A stretch of 64,000 bases of DNA from Phascolarctobacterium_B sp045598345 (GCA_045598345.1 JAZLLX010000131.1:1-64000), one strand, 5' to 3'. Positions 48,873-57,715 are shown, numbered from the stretch's first letter. Notes: generated from the sequence alone by a model not told the origin. A program made the numbers and translations.

Positions 48873-49895
48873 ATGGCAGTTGTTAAGGTTGGTATCAATG
48901 GTTTTGGTCGGATTGGGCGGGAGGTTTTCCGTGTGGCTTTTACCAATCCCAAAGTGAAGGTGGTGGCGGTTAATGATTTGACCGATGCGGCTACCTTGGC
49001 TCATCTTTTGAAGTATGATTCTGTGCATGGAACTTTTCCCCACGAGGTAAGTTACAAGGACACGCCTAAGGGAAGTTACCTGATTGTGGACAGGCAAAAG
49101 GTCAGAGTGTTCGCCAATCCTGACCCCACCAAGATTGCTTGGGGTGAAGAAGGCGTGAAGATTGTGGTGGAATCCACAGGCCGCTTCACGGAAGGCCCCA
49201 AGGCAAAAGCACATCTTCATGACGGGGTTAAGAAGGTTATTATTACCGCTCCTGCGAAAGAGGAAGATATTACTATTGTTATGGGCGTTAATGAGGAAAA
49301 ATATGATGCCAAGAAACATCATATTATTTCCAACGCGTCCTGCACCACCAACTGTTTGGCTCCCTTTGCTAAGGTGTTGCAAGATAATTTTGGTATTGAA
49401 AGCGGCTTGATGACGACTGTTCACAGCTACACCAATGACCAAAAGATTTTGGACTTGCCCCATAAGGATTTACGCCGGGCGAGGGCTGCGGCTTGCAGCA
49501 TTATTCCCACTACCACAGGTGCGGCGAAGGCAGTGGCTTTGGTATTGCCGGAACTGAAGGGCAAACTCAACGGCTTTGCTATGCGTGTGCCGACTCCCAA
49601 TGTTTCCATTACGGATTTGGTGGTTAACCTGCAAAAGGACGCTACGGTAGAAAAGATTAACGCTGCCATGAAGAAAGCGGCCAACGGCAAAATGAAAGGC
49701 ATTTTGGGTTATAACGAATTGCCTTTGGTTTCCCGTGATTACAATGGTTGCCCGTTAAGCAGTATTGTGGACGGACTTTCCACCATGATGATTGGCCCCC
49801 GTATGGCCAAGGTCGTTTCCTGGTATGATAATGAATGGGGCTATTCCAACAGGGTTGTGGACTTGTGTGCTTATGTTGCCAAGAAAGGTTTATAA
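48873..49895 (+). CDS. gap: Glyceraldehyde-3-phosphate dehydrogenase
   Basis: 340 residues from ATG 48873 (GGGAGG site; the frame opening at 48837 is not preferred). NAD-binding VGINGFGRIGREVFR, active-site SNASCTTNCLAP with the catalytic Cys near residue 155, WYDNEWGYSNRVVDL near the C-terminus. Glycolytic/gluconeogenic. Three bases before pgk-tpiA. Confidence 0.97.
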   Translation: MAVVKVGINGFGRIGREVFRVAFTNPKVKVVAVNDLTDAATLAHLLKYDSVHGTFPHEVSYKDTPKGSYLIVDRQKVRVFANPDPTKIAWGEEGVKIVVESTGRFTEGPKAKAHLHDGVKKVIITAPAKEEDITIVMGVNEEKYDAKKHHIISNASCTTNCLAPFAKVLQDNFGIESGLMTTVHSYTNDQKILDLPHKDLRRARAAACSIIPTTTGAAKAVALVLPELKGKLNGFAMRVPTPNVSITDLVVNLQKDATVEKINAAMKKAANGKMKGILGYNELPLVSRDYNGCPLSSIVDGLSTMMIGPRMAKVVSWYDNEWGYSNRVVDLCAYVAKKGL

Positions 49896-49898
49896 TTT

Positions 49899-51824
49899 AT
49901 GGATAAATTAAGCGTTACAGATTTGGAACTGCAAAACAAAAAGGTTCTGGTGCGGGTGGATTTCAATGTGCCCATGGACGACAAGGGCAAGATTACGGAT
50001 GATACCCGTATCCGTGCGGCTTTGCCCACAATTGAATATTTGCTGAAACAAAAGGCGGCAGTAATTCTTTGTTCCCATTTGGGCAGACCCAAGGGGCAGG
50101 CAAACCCCAAATATTCTTTGAAGCCAGTGGCTCTTTATCTCGGCAAACTTTTGAAAATGAAAGTTGCTTTTGCTTCCGATTGCGTTGGTGAGGTGGCGGA
50201 GCAGGCCGCCAAGACATTGAAACCGGGCAGGGTTTTGCTGTTGGAAAATTTGCGGTTCCATGCGGAAGAAGAAGCCAATGATGTGGCTTTTGCCGAAAAA
50301 TTGGCGTCCTTGGCGGAACTTTATGTCAACGACGGTTTTGGCGTTTCCCACAGGGCTCATGCTTCTGTTGAGGGGGTAACTCATTTCCTCCCCAGTGCAG
50401 CGGGCTTTTTGCTGGAGAAAGAAATTGAATTCGTTGGCAAGGCAGTGACTGACCCCTTGCATCCCTTTGTGGCAATTATTGGCGGGGCAAAAGTCAGCGA
50501 CAAGATTGGGGTTATTGAAAACCTTTTGGATAAGGTTGACACCCTTTTAGTCGGTGGCGGCATGGCAAATACTTTCTTGGTTGCCGGCGGTTGTAAATTA
50601 GGCAAATCATTGGTGGAATTGGACAAGGTGGATTTGGCGAAAAAACTTATTGTCAAAGCCAGGAAAAATAAAGTAAAAATGCTTTTGCCCACGGATTTGG
50701 TAATGGCGGAAGAATTTGCGCCCAAAGCCAAATATGCCAATGAAGGTGTGAAAAAACTTAACCAAGATTATATGGCTTTGGATATCGGCACTGCCACACA
50801 AAAGGCCTATGCGGCGGCTTTGAAGGGTGCCAAGATGATTGTTTGGAACGGGCCTATGGGCGTATTTGAAATGGATGCTTTCTGCAAAGGTACGGAGACG
50901 GTGGCAAAAGCAGTGGCAAGTTCCAAAGCAGTCAGCATTGTGGGCGGCGGCGACAGTGTAGCCGCCATTGAAAAACTGAAATTAGGTAAAAAGATTACGC
51001 ATATTTCCACCGGCGGGGGCGCATCTTTGGAATATTTGGAAGGCAAGGTTCTGCCCGGTGTGGCGGCGCTTGACCCTTGCCGTATTCCCTTAGTGGCAGG
51101 CAACTGGAAAATGCACAAAACAGTTGATGAGGCAGTTGATTTGGCTGTTGGCGTGGTGGAAGCAACCAATGGTTGCAGGGCGGAAGTTTTGCTTTGCCCG
51201 CCGTTCACTTGCCTTGATGCAGTGGCGGAAGCTGTTGACGGTCGTCATGTGCATTACGGCGCCCAGGATTTGTGTTGGGAAGATAGTGGCGCTTATACCG
51301 GTGCAATTTCCGGCACTATGTTGGCAGACATTTGCTGTGATTATGTCATTGTGGGGCATAGCGAACGGCGTACTATTTTCGGCGAAACTGACGAAGTGGT
51401 GGCAAAGAAATTGCTTGCCGCTTATCGCAATGGGTTGAATCCTATTTTATGTGTGGGTGAAAATTTGAAAGAACGCAAAGCCAAAGGCACGGCGAAGAAA
51501 ATTGTAGCCCAACTTACCAGTGCGTTGAAGAAACTTACCAAAGAGCAGGTTGTAAAATTAACTGTTGCCTATGAACCAATTTGGGCTATTGGAACGGGTA
51601 AGGCGGCAACTGTGGAAGATGCATTGGAAGTATTGAAGTTAATCCGTGAAAAAATTGCTCAACTGAAAGGGGAAGATGTGGCACGGAAAGTGCGTATTCT
51701 TTACGGTGGCAGTGTGAATGCCGCTAACGCCAAGAGTTTTGCCGATGCAGAAATTGACGGCGTGCTGGTGGGCGGCGCAAGTTTGAAAGTTGAGGACTTC
51801 TCAACGATTGTGAGGGCGTTTTGA
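49899..51824 (+). CDS. pgk-tpiA: Fused phosphoglycerate kinase / triosephosphate isomerase
   Basis: 641 residues in one frame. Residues 1-about 393 are a complete PGK (KVLVRVDFNVPMDDKG, SHLGRPKG, GGAKVSDKIGV, WNGPMGVFE, GGGDSVAAIEKL, ISTGGGASLEYLEG). Residues about 396-641 are a complete TIM (VAGNWKMHKTVDEAV, HYGAQDLCWEDSGAYTG, IVGHSERRTIFGE with catalytic His, VAYEPIWAIGTGKAA with catalytic Glu, YGGSVNAANA). The join VLPGVAALDPCRIPLVAGNWK has no start codon or ribosome site. A similar PGK-TIM fusion is known from Thermotoga. Confidence 0.97.
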   Translation: MDKLSVTDLELQNKKVLVRVDFNVPMDDKGKITDDTRIRAALPTIEYLLKQKAAVILCSHLGRPKGQANPKYSLKPVALYLGKLLKMKVAFASDCVGEVAEQAAKTLKPGRVLLLENLRFHAEEEANDVAFAEKLASLAELYVNDGFGVSHRAHASVEGVTHFLPSAAGFLLEKEIEFVGKAVTDPLHPFVAIIGGAKVSDKIGVIENLLDKVDTLLVGGGMANTFLVAGGCKLGKSLVELDKVDLAKKLIVKARKNKVKMLLPTDLVMAEEFAPKAKYANEGVKKLNQDYMALDIGTATQKAYAAALKGAKMIVWNGPMGVFEMDAFCKGTETVAKAVASSKAVSIVGGGDSVAAIEKLKLGKKITHISTGGGASLEYLEGKVLPGVAALDPCRIPLVAGNWKMHKTVDEAVDLAVGVVEATNGCRAEVLLCPPFTCLDAVAEAVDGRHVHYGAQDLCWEDSGAYTGAISGTMLADICCDYVIVGHSERRTIFGETDEVVAKKLLAAYRNGLNPILCVGENLKERKAKGTAKKIVAQLTSALKKLTKEQVVKLTVAYEPIWAIGTGKAATVEDALEVLKLIREKIAQLKGEDVARKVRILYGGSVNAANAKSFADAEIDGVLVGGASLKVEDFSTIVRAF

Positions 51825-52157
51825 GCAATGCGTAATGCGTAATTCGCAATGCGTAATTCGCAATGCGTAATTATGGTAGGATGTTCCAGTGATTATGGCG
51901 GGGAAGATGTGTAGGGGGACGGGTTCTTGCCGTAGGCAAGGTTCCGCACCCGGGCAAAGCACCGCTTTGCACAATGTCAGTAGGCACTGACAAGTTCTCT
52001 GCGTAATCCGCACCCCCAGTCGCCTTTCTGTGTTCCTTTAGGCGACAGCCCCCGCAAGGGCGGGGGCTTCTCATGTTCCTGTGATTATAATCGGGAATTT
52101 TCGCAAAGCGAAAATTGACCACAATTTATAACTTTTAACTTTCAATTTTTAACTATT
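51825..52157. repeat. Mosaic repeat with REP-like core between pgk-tpiA and gpmI
   Basis: GCGTAATTCGCAATGCGTAA heptads, core near 51876-51895, GTAG at 51912 then the REP-like hairpin (GACGGGTTCTTGCC..GGCAAGG), GCAAAGC-ACC-GCTTTGC, the CAGCCCCCGC..GCGGGGGCT hairpin, a second core (52076) and AATTTTCGC-AAA-GCGAAAATT (52095-52115). Ends in a T-rich heptad tract that touches the gpmI start. Confidence 0.85.
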
Positions 52158-53669
52158 ATGAGACCTTTAGTATTGATGATTTTGGACGGGTGGGGCATTG
52201 CCCCGGCCGGACCTGGCAATGCGGCAAGCATTGCCAAGACACCTAATTTAGATAAATATTTTCAAGAGTATCCCCATTGCGAACTTTGTCCTAGTGGGGA
52301 ATCTGTCGGTCTGCCTGAAGGGCAGATGGGCAATTCCGAAGTTGGGCATTTGAACATTGGCTCCGGCAGGATAATTTATCAAGAACTGACCCGCATCACC
52401 AAATCCATTAAGGGTGGCGATTTTTTCAATAACAGAGTGTTGAAGGAATGTATGGCACAGACGAAAAATCATTCTTTGCATCTTATGGGATTGGTCAGTG
52501 ACGGCGGTGTTCATTCCCATTTGGAACATTTGCTTGCTTTGGTGGAAATGGCTAAAAAAGAGGGCGTGGAGCAGGTTTATATTCACGCTTTTCTTGATGG
52601 ACGGGACGTTCCGCCAAAGTCCGCAACAGGTTTTCTTGCCCAACTGGAACAATCTTTGCAGAAAATAGGTTTAGGAAAAATTGCCACTGTCAGTGGACGT
52701 TATTACGCTATGGACAGGGATAAAAACTGGCTGAGAACGGAAAAGGCGTATCTTGCTTTGACGAAGGGCGAGGCACCGGCGGCGGACAGCGCAGTGGCAG
52801 GTGTGGAAAAAAGTTATGCGGAAAATGTTACGGACGAATTTGTAGTGCCTTTCAAAGTTGCGGGAGTGGATGGAAAAATTAAGGCAGGGGATGGCGTAAT
52901 TTTCTTTAATTTCCGTCCTGACAGGGCAAGACAAATTACCCGTGCTTTGAATGATAAGGAATTCAGTTATTTTCAACGTGAGCAGGGAGCAATGCCCGTG
53001 CATTTTGTGTGTATGACCCAGTATGATGCCACTATTGAGGCACCGGTAGCGTTTCCGCCTGAAACCTATCAAGACACATTGGGTGAGGTGTTGGCGGCTC
53101 AAGGTTTGCGGCAGTTAAGAATTGCGGAAACAGAAAAATATGCCCATGTAACCTTTTTCTTTAACGGTGGGGTGGAAGTCCCGAACAAGAATGAAGAACG
53201 GATTTTGATACCTTCGCCGAAGGTGGCGACTTATGATTTGCAACCGGAAATGAGCGCTCCTTTGGTAACTGACGCTTTGCTGCAAGAATTGGATAAGGAC
53301 AAATTTGATGTGGTGATTTTGAATTTTGCTAATCCTGATATGGTGGGACATACAGGGGTTTTGACGGCGGCAGTAAAAGCCATGGAAACAGTGGATGCTT
53401 GTGCCGGCAAGATTGTGGAAAAGGTTTTGGCAAAAGGCGGTCAGGTTTGCATCACCGCCGACCATGGCAATTTGGAAAAAATGGTGGGGGAAGACGGGCA
53501 ACCCTATACAGCCCATACCACCAATAATGTGCCATTTATTCTTGTAGGCGGGAAAGCACAAAGATTACGCAACGGCATTTTAGCGGACATTGCACCAACT
53601 ATGTTGGAATTTTTAGGTATAAAGAAACCTGATGCGATGACGGGGGAAAGTTTAATGCGTAATGCGTAA
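52158..53669 (+). CDS. gpmI: 2,3-bisphosphoglycerate-independent phosphoglycerate mutase
   Basis: 503 residues, usual length. Mn-dependent alkaline-phosphatase-fold enzyme: LVLMILDGWGIAPAGPGNA at the start, MGNSEVGHLNIGSGRIIYQ with the phosphoserine, HAFLDGRDVPPKSA, FFNFRPDRARQ, NFANPDMVGHTG and ITADHGNLEKM with metal ligands. No ribosome site is visible: the ATG follows repeat DNA (TTTTTAACTATT). Third of the lower glycolysis genes here. Confidence 0.96.
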   Translation: MRPLVLMILDGWGIAPAGPGNAASIAKTPNLDKYFQEYPHCELCPSGESVGLPEGQMGNSEVGHLNIGSGRIIYQELTRITKSIKGGDFFNNRVLKECMAQTKNHSLHLMGLVSDGGVHSHLEHLLALVEMAKKEGVEQVYIHAFLDGRDVPPKSATGFLAQLEQSLQKIGLGKIATVSGRYYAMDRDKNWLRTEKAYLALTKGEAPAADSAVAGVEKSYAENVTDEFVVPFKVAGVDGKIKAGDGVIFFNFRPDRARQITRALNDKEFSYFQREQGAMPVHFVCMTQYDATIEAPVAFPPETYQDTLGEVLAAQGLRQLRIAETEKYAHVTFFFNGGVEVPNKNEERILIPSPKVATYDLQPEMSAPLVTDALLQELDKDKFDVVILNFANPDMVGHTGVLTAAVKAMETVDACAGKIVEKVLAKGGQVCITADHGNLEKMVGEDGQPYTAHTTNNVPFILVGGKAQRLRNGILADIAPTMLEFLGIKKPDAMTGESLMRNA

Positions 53670-54165
53670 TTTGCAATGCGTAATTATGGTAAGACGTTTC
53701 GGTGATTATATTAGGATAAAGGAATTAGGAATTAGGAATTAGGGAAAGTCAGAGGTTATGCGAACCCTCGTCCGCCACTAAAGGGGCGGGGGACCGTCTA
53801 AGGGAACATAGAAGGACGGTGGTGGGGTGAGCAATTACGCTGTCGCTAATGAAAAGATAAAATCTTAAAGCTTAAAGTAATGGTAAAATGTTCCTGTGAT
53901 TATAGCAGGGAAGATTTGTAGGGGGACGGGTTCTTGCCGTAGGCAAGGTTCCGCACCCGGGCAAAGCACCGCTTTGCACAATGTCAGTAGGCAGTGACAA
54001 ATTCTTTGCGTAATCCGCACCCCCAGTCGCCTTTCTGTGTTCCTTTAGGCGACAGCCCCCGCAAGGGCGGGGGCTTCTCAAGTTCCTGTATTCTGTCATA
54101 TAATCAAAGGAACATATTACCACAATTTTTCATTTTAAGTTTTTAATTTTTAATTTTTTTGTGAA
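53670..54165. repeat. Mosaic repeat with REP-like core between gpmI and eno
   Basis: Two elements. 53672-53870: heptads, core, CCTCGTCCGCC..GGGGCGG arm and CCGTC..GACGG hairpin. 53878-54124: core AAATGTTCCTGTGATTATA, GTAG with REP-like hairpin, GCAAAGC-ACC-GCTTTGC, CAGCCCCCGC..GCGGGGGCT, then the inverted end TATAATCAAAGGAACATATT (54099-54118). The second is a complete unit with inverted ends. No gene seen. Confidence 0.87.
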
Positions 54166-54178
54166 AGGAGAAAGGAAA

Positions 54179-55462
54179 ATGAGTGTAATTACTGAGGTTT
54201 ATGCAAGGGAGATTTTGGACAGTAGGGGCAATCCTACGGTGGAGGTGGAGGTTGTCCTGGCTGACGGCACAATGGGGCGTGCCGCTGTTCCCAGCGGAGC
54301 ATCCACAGGTGTTCATGAAGCAGTGGAACTGCGTGACGGCGACAAAAAACGCTATCTTGGCAAAGGTGTTTTGAAGGCGGTGGAAAATGTCAATGATGTA
54401 ATTGCCGAATCCCTGATTGGCTTGGATGCTTTGCGTCAGACGGAGATTGACGAAATGCTTTGCCGTTTGGACGGCACGCCGAACAAGGGAAAATTAGGCG
54501 CTAACGCAATTCTTGGTGTATCTATGGCGGTGGCAAAAGCGGCGGCAGAATACAGCGGAATGCCTTTGTATCAATATTTGGGCGGTGTGGCGGCAAAGGA
54601 ATTGCCCGTACCAATGATGAATATTTTGAACGGCGGGCAACACGCTGACAACAATGTGGACATTCAGGAATTTATGATTATGCCCGTAGGCACTAAAAAC
54701 TTTGCTGAATGTCTGCGAATGAATGTGGAAGTGTACCACAACTTGAAAGCACTTTTGAAAAAGAAGGGTTTGGCTACCGCTTTGGGTGATGAGGGTGGTT
54801 TTGCCCCCAATTTGGCATCCAATGAGGACGCTTTGAAGGTTATCGTGGAAGCCATTAAGGCAGCAGGTTACAAGCCGGGCAAAGATGTGGTGTTGGCACT
54901 TGATGTGGCAGCCAGTGAAATGTACGAAAAAGGCAAATACAATCTTAAAGGTGAAGGCGTGAAGAAAACCGCCGGGGAAATGGTTGCCTATTATGAAATG
55001 TTAGTAAAGAAATACCCCATTGTTTCTATTGAGGACGGTTTGGCAGAAGACGATTGGAAGGGCTGGAAACTTTTGACGGACAAATTAGGCAAGAAAATTC
55101 AGCTGGTTGGTGATGACTTGTTTGTAACTAATGTGGACCGCTTGGCAGAGGGCATTAAGAAGGGCGTTGCGAATGCTATTTTGATTAAGGTAAATCAGAT
55201 TGGCACTTTGACAGAAACCTTTAATGCTATTGAAATGGCTAAAAGAGCAGGTTACACTTGCGTAATTTCCCACCGTAGCGGTGAAACGGAAGATACCACT
55301 TTGGCAGATATTGCGGTGGCGGTAAATGCGGGTCAGATTAAGACAGGCGCTCCTGCCCGTACGGACAGGGTGGCAAAATATAATCAACTGCTTCGCATTG
55401 AGGAGGACTTAGGCCCCTCAGCCCGTTACAACGGTATGGATGTGTTCTACAACATAAAATAA
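54179..55462 (+). CDS. eno: Enolase
   Basis: 427 residues from ATG 54179 (AAAGGAGAAAGG site). Motifs: AREILDSRGNPTVEVEV, GASTGVHEAVELRD, MMNILNGGQHADNNVDIQEFM, LGDEGGFAPNL, IEDGLAEDDW, LIKVNQIGTLTET, SHRSGETEDTT with catalytic Lys/His context. Normal length. The last 99 bp are repeated 1031 bp downstream behind an inserted gene, so this 3' end may be of foreign origin (see mobile element). Confidence 0.97.
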   Translation: MSVITEVYAREILDSRGNPTVEVEVVLADGTMGRAAVPSGASTGVHEAVELRDGDKKRYLGKGVLKAVENVNDVIAESLIGLDALRQTEIDEMLCRLDGTPNKGKLGANAILGVSMAVAKAAAEYSGMPLYQYLGGVAAKELPVPMMNILNGGQHADNNVDIQEFMIMPVGTKNFAECLRMNVEVYHNLKALLKKKGLATALGDEGGFAPNLASNEDALKVIVEAIKAAGYKPGKDVVLALDVAASEMYEKGKYNLKGEGVKKTAGEMVAYYEMLVKKYPIVSIEDGLAEDDWKGWKLLTDKLGKKIQLVGDDLFVTNVDRLAEGIKKGVANAILIKVNQIGTLTETFNAIEMAKRAGYTCVISHRSGETEDTTLADIAVAVNAGQIKTGAPARTDRVAKYNQLLRIEEDLGPSARYNGMDVFYNIK

Positions 55463-55662
55463 AGCAGTATGTAATAATTTTTGGAGATAGTTGTGTTGTA
55501 TTTCTTATCACATATTGTGGGGTTCACTATGTGATTGACCATACTGCTTAAAGTGATGTAAACAAACTTTAAATATTGCGGATCTAAGCAAGTTTGTAGA
55601 ATAAATAAACTTTAGTTATAAAAGCACATTTGTGTAACTAAAAAATGTTATGTGAGGAGGAT

Positions 55663-56307
55663 ATGATGTCAAACGAAAGTAGATTTAATTCAAATCTAAA
55701 AAAACTAGGGAAAGCAGTTTTAAAGTCATTTGGAACTGCTGTGGCTACAATAATTCTTGGGGTTGTTAGTAGTTTAGTTTATGCTAAGTGGGTAGATGTA
55801 AATCAAACGGATCCATTGAAATTTTCTAATGCTATTGGAAAAATTGTTTTACATGGTTTACAGGCAAATCACGATGAAACAGTAAATACATTGAGAGGGA
55901 TGATGGATAATATTAAGGGTGTTGATTCAGGTGCAATAAAACAGATTTTGCAAGAAGATAGACAGTTTATGGTGCAGAGTATTAGCAAAATTCTTTCAGA
56001 ATATCGAGATGATATCAATGGAAATACAAAGATGATATCTTATGAAACGCAGCAACATATAGAAGATGCAGTTAAGGAATCCATGTTTGCGTACCATCAA
56101 CAAATAGAAAATAAAATTAAGGAAGCATTGCTTGCTGAACATCAACAGAATATGAATTTAGAAAATTTAGAGAAGATTAGGACATTTTTGCTTAAACACA
56201 AAGAGGCTACAATTCAAATTATCAATGAATTTTTACCAAAGTACAAAGAGGAAGCTAAAAATATGTTTAATGGAATTTCATCGGAACTAGAGATACAAGT
56301 TAAATAG
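55663..56307 (+). CDS. Membrane-anchored coiled-coil protein, inserted gene
   Basis: 214 residues from ATG 55663 (GAGGAGG site; ATG 55666 also possible). N-terminal cytosolic 25 residues, one membrane segment (SFGTAVATIILGVVSSLVYA), then a long helical part with Gln/Glu/Lys heptads (HQQIENKIKEALLAEHQQNM). Function unknown; small membrane-anchored coiled-coil proteins occur among phage and defence accessory genes, but no specific family is recognised. AT-rich compared with eno. Confidence 0.7.
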   Translation: MMSNESRFNSNLKKLGKAVLKSFGTAVATIILGVVSSLVYAKWVDVNQTDPLKFSNAIGKIVLHGLQANHDETVNTLRGMMDNIKGVDSGAIKQILQEDRQFMVQSISKILSEYRDDINGNTKMISYETQQHIEDAVKESMFAYHQQIENKIKEALLAEHQQNMNLENLEKIRTFLLKHKEATIQIINEFLPKYKEEAKNMFNGISSELEIQVK

Positions 56308-56357
56308 TTAGAATGTAAATTTTTGGATGGTATTAAGTAGCAGATTTGTATTAACGA

Positions 56358-56494
56358 TGGCGTTAAATGCATGTCGGATTAAGATGGGCGATCCTGACAG
56401 GGTGGCAAAATATAATCAACTGCTCCGCATTGAGGAGGACTTGGGACCCTCCGCCCGTTACAACGGTATGGATGTGTTCTACAACATAAAATAA
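56358..56494 (+). pseudogene. eno': Displaced 3' end of eno
   Basis: Starts decayed (GGCGTTAAATGCATGTCGGA resembles the eno segment near 55318-55337) with a short deletion. From 56395 it is almost identical to the eno tail and still encodes DRVAKYNQLLRIEEDL..FYNIK and the stop. It has no start signal and should be silent. Confidence 0.88.
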
Positions 56495-56495
56495 A

Positions 56496-56536
56496 GCCAA
56501 ACGAAAATGCCCGCACGGCGGGCATTTTCGTTTGGC
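56496..56536. terminator. 19-bp perfect hairpin, ancestral eno terminator
   Basis: GCCAAACGAAAATGCCCGC / complement with an ACG loop, directly behind the displaced eno stop codon. The T-run is short. Confidence 0.75.
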
Positions 56537-56571
56537 GAGTATAAATATTTTCAAAATTTTGTTAAAAACAC

Positions 56572-56600
56572 TTGACACCATATATGACACCATTTATAAT
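56572..56600 (+). promoter_or_regulatory. Promoter and TGACACCAT direct repeats before hicB
   Basis: TTGACA (56572-56577) -17- TATAAT (56595-56600). TGACACCAT occurs at 56573 and 56585, 12 bp apart, inside the promoter; probably an autoregulatory operator. Confidence 0.75.
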
Positions 56601-56623
56601 GACTGCAACGGAGGAAAGCAATA

Positions 56624-56986
56624 ATGAAAGATATTAAAAAATATATGGCTTTACCATATCGTTTGGAGATAGTCCCGGATGAGGATGAAGGCGGATATGT
56701 GGCATCTTATCCCGATTTGCCGGGGTGTTTCAGCATTGGCAAGACGGTGGAAGAAACAGTTGCAAATATTCAAGATGCTAAAAAAGTATGGTTGGAAACG
56801 GCTTTGGCAGATGGGGTGAAAATTGCCAATCCTGCGGATAATAATTATTCAGGGCAGTTCAAGTTACGCTTGCCAAAAAGTTTGCATCGCACTTTGGCGG
56901 AACATGCAAAACGTGAAGGGACGAGCATGAATCAGTATTGTATTTACCTTTTGTCCAGAAATGATGTTATGTATGTTGCAGATTGA
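56624..56986 (+). CDS. hicB: HicB-family antitoxin without HicA
   Basis: 120 residues. HicB fold: YRLEIVPDEDEGGYVASYPDLPGCFSIGKTVEETVANIQDAKKVWLETAL. C-terminal ribbon-helix-helix: GQFKLRLPKSLHRTLAEHAKREGTSMNQYCIYLLS. The partner HicA RNase is not found on either side: a promoter lies directly upstream and a terminator 15 bp downstream. GGAGG site. An orphan regulator or a relic of a TA pair. Confidence 0.87.
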   Translation: MKDIKKYMALPYRLEIVPDEDEGGYVASYPDLPGCFSIGKTVEETVANIQDAKKVWLETALADGVKIANPADNNYSGQFKLRLPKSLHRTLAEHAKREGTSMNQYCIYLLSRNDVMYVAD

Positions 56987-57000
56987 GTATGTTAGTTTAA

Positions 57001-57037
57001 AAAAAAGATTTCGCTTTCAAAGCGAAATCTTTTTTTG
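57001..57037. terminator. Bidirectional terminator between hicB and the metallo-hydrolase
   Basis: AAAAAAAGATTTCGCTTT / AAAGCGAAATCTTTTTTT around a C; works for both converging genes. Confidence 0.88.
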
Positions 57038-57043
57038 TTGTTT

Positions 57044-57715
57044 TTACTTTAACTCTATTGTTTCCCCGGGTTTGACGATGAGGACTTGGGATGGGGTGGT
57101 GCTTTCCACCGCTTTTTTATAGGCGTCCACATCTTGCTTGATAGGCGGCCAGGTGTTGTAGTGGACGGGAATAACATATTTGGCTTTTAAAAATTCTGCC
57201 GCAATGGCCGCATCTTTCGGGTCCATAGTGAAATTTCCGCCGATGGGCAGAACCGCATAATCAAAAGCGTCCTGCCGTTGCAAAAGTTGCATATCACCAA
57301 AAAGTGCGGTGTCACCGGCATAATAGAGTTTTGTGCCGTAAAAATCTACCACAAAGCCGCAGGCGTGGCCGCCGGCAATGCCGCTGCCGTGAAATGCCAT
57401 GGCAATGCGTACTTTGCCAAAGGGGAATTGGAAAGTTCCGCCCAAGTGCATACCATGTGCCTCGCAGCCGTTGTTGCCCGCATCCCCGGCGATTTCCGCC
57501 GTGGAGATTACCAAGGCCTTGTTGGGCTTGGCGATGGCGTAGGCATCGGCGATGTGGTCAAAATGGGCGTGGCTCACAAACACATAGTCCGCCTTAATAT
57601 CCTTGGCCTGCAGCCCTTCGGGGTTGCCGTCCAAGAAGGGGTCAAAGATAGCGGTTTTGCCGTTGCTTTCAATGGTAAAGCAGGCATGATTGATATAATG
57701 GAATTTTGCTGACAT
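57044..57715 (-). CDS. Metallo-beta-lactamase-fold hydrolase (UPF0173)
   Basis: 223 residues from the ATG at 57715, behind AAAGGAGG; a longer frame to 57766 is not preferred. MBL motifs: ADYVFVSHAHFDHIADA (HxHxDH) near residue 50, LYYAGDTALFGDM, VIPVHYNTWP. UPF0173 family of Zn-dependent hydrolases with unknown substrate. Confidence 0.92.
   Translation of the reverse strand: MSAKFHYINHACFTIESNGKTAIFDPFLDGNPEGLQAKDIKADYVFVSHAHFDHIADAYAIAKPNKALVISTAEIAGDAGNNGCEAHGMHLGGTFQFPFGKVRIAMAFHGSGIAGGHACGFVVDFYGTKLYYAGDTALFGDMQLLQRQDAFDYAVLPIGGNFTMDPKDAAIAAEFLKAKYVIPVHYNTWPPIKQDVDAYKKAVESTTPSQVLIVKPGETIELK

Larger units (their letters stand above)
55364..56497 (+). mobile_element. Single-gene insertion at the eno 3' end with duplicated gene tail
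   Basis: The 103-bp tail of eno (55364-55466, from GACAGGGTGGCAAAATATAA to AATAAAGC) recurs at 56395-56497. There are four differences, all in third codon positions (CTT/CTC, TTA/TTG, GGC/GGA, TCA/TCC). Between them lie one AT-rich gene and non-coding DNA; no integrase. The downstream tail still has the strong hairpin expected behind eno. AAGCAGTATG (55463) / CATACTGCTT (about 55542) arms border the incoming DNA. Confidence 0.8.
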
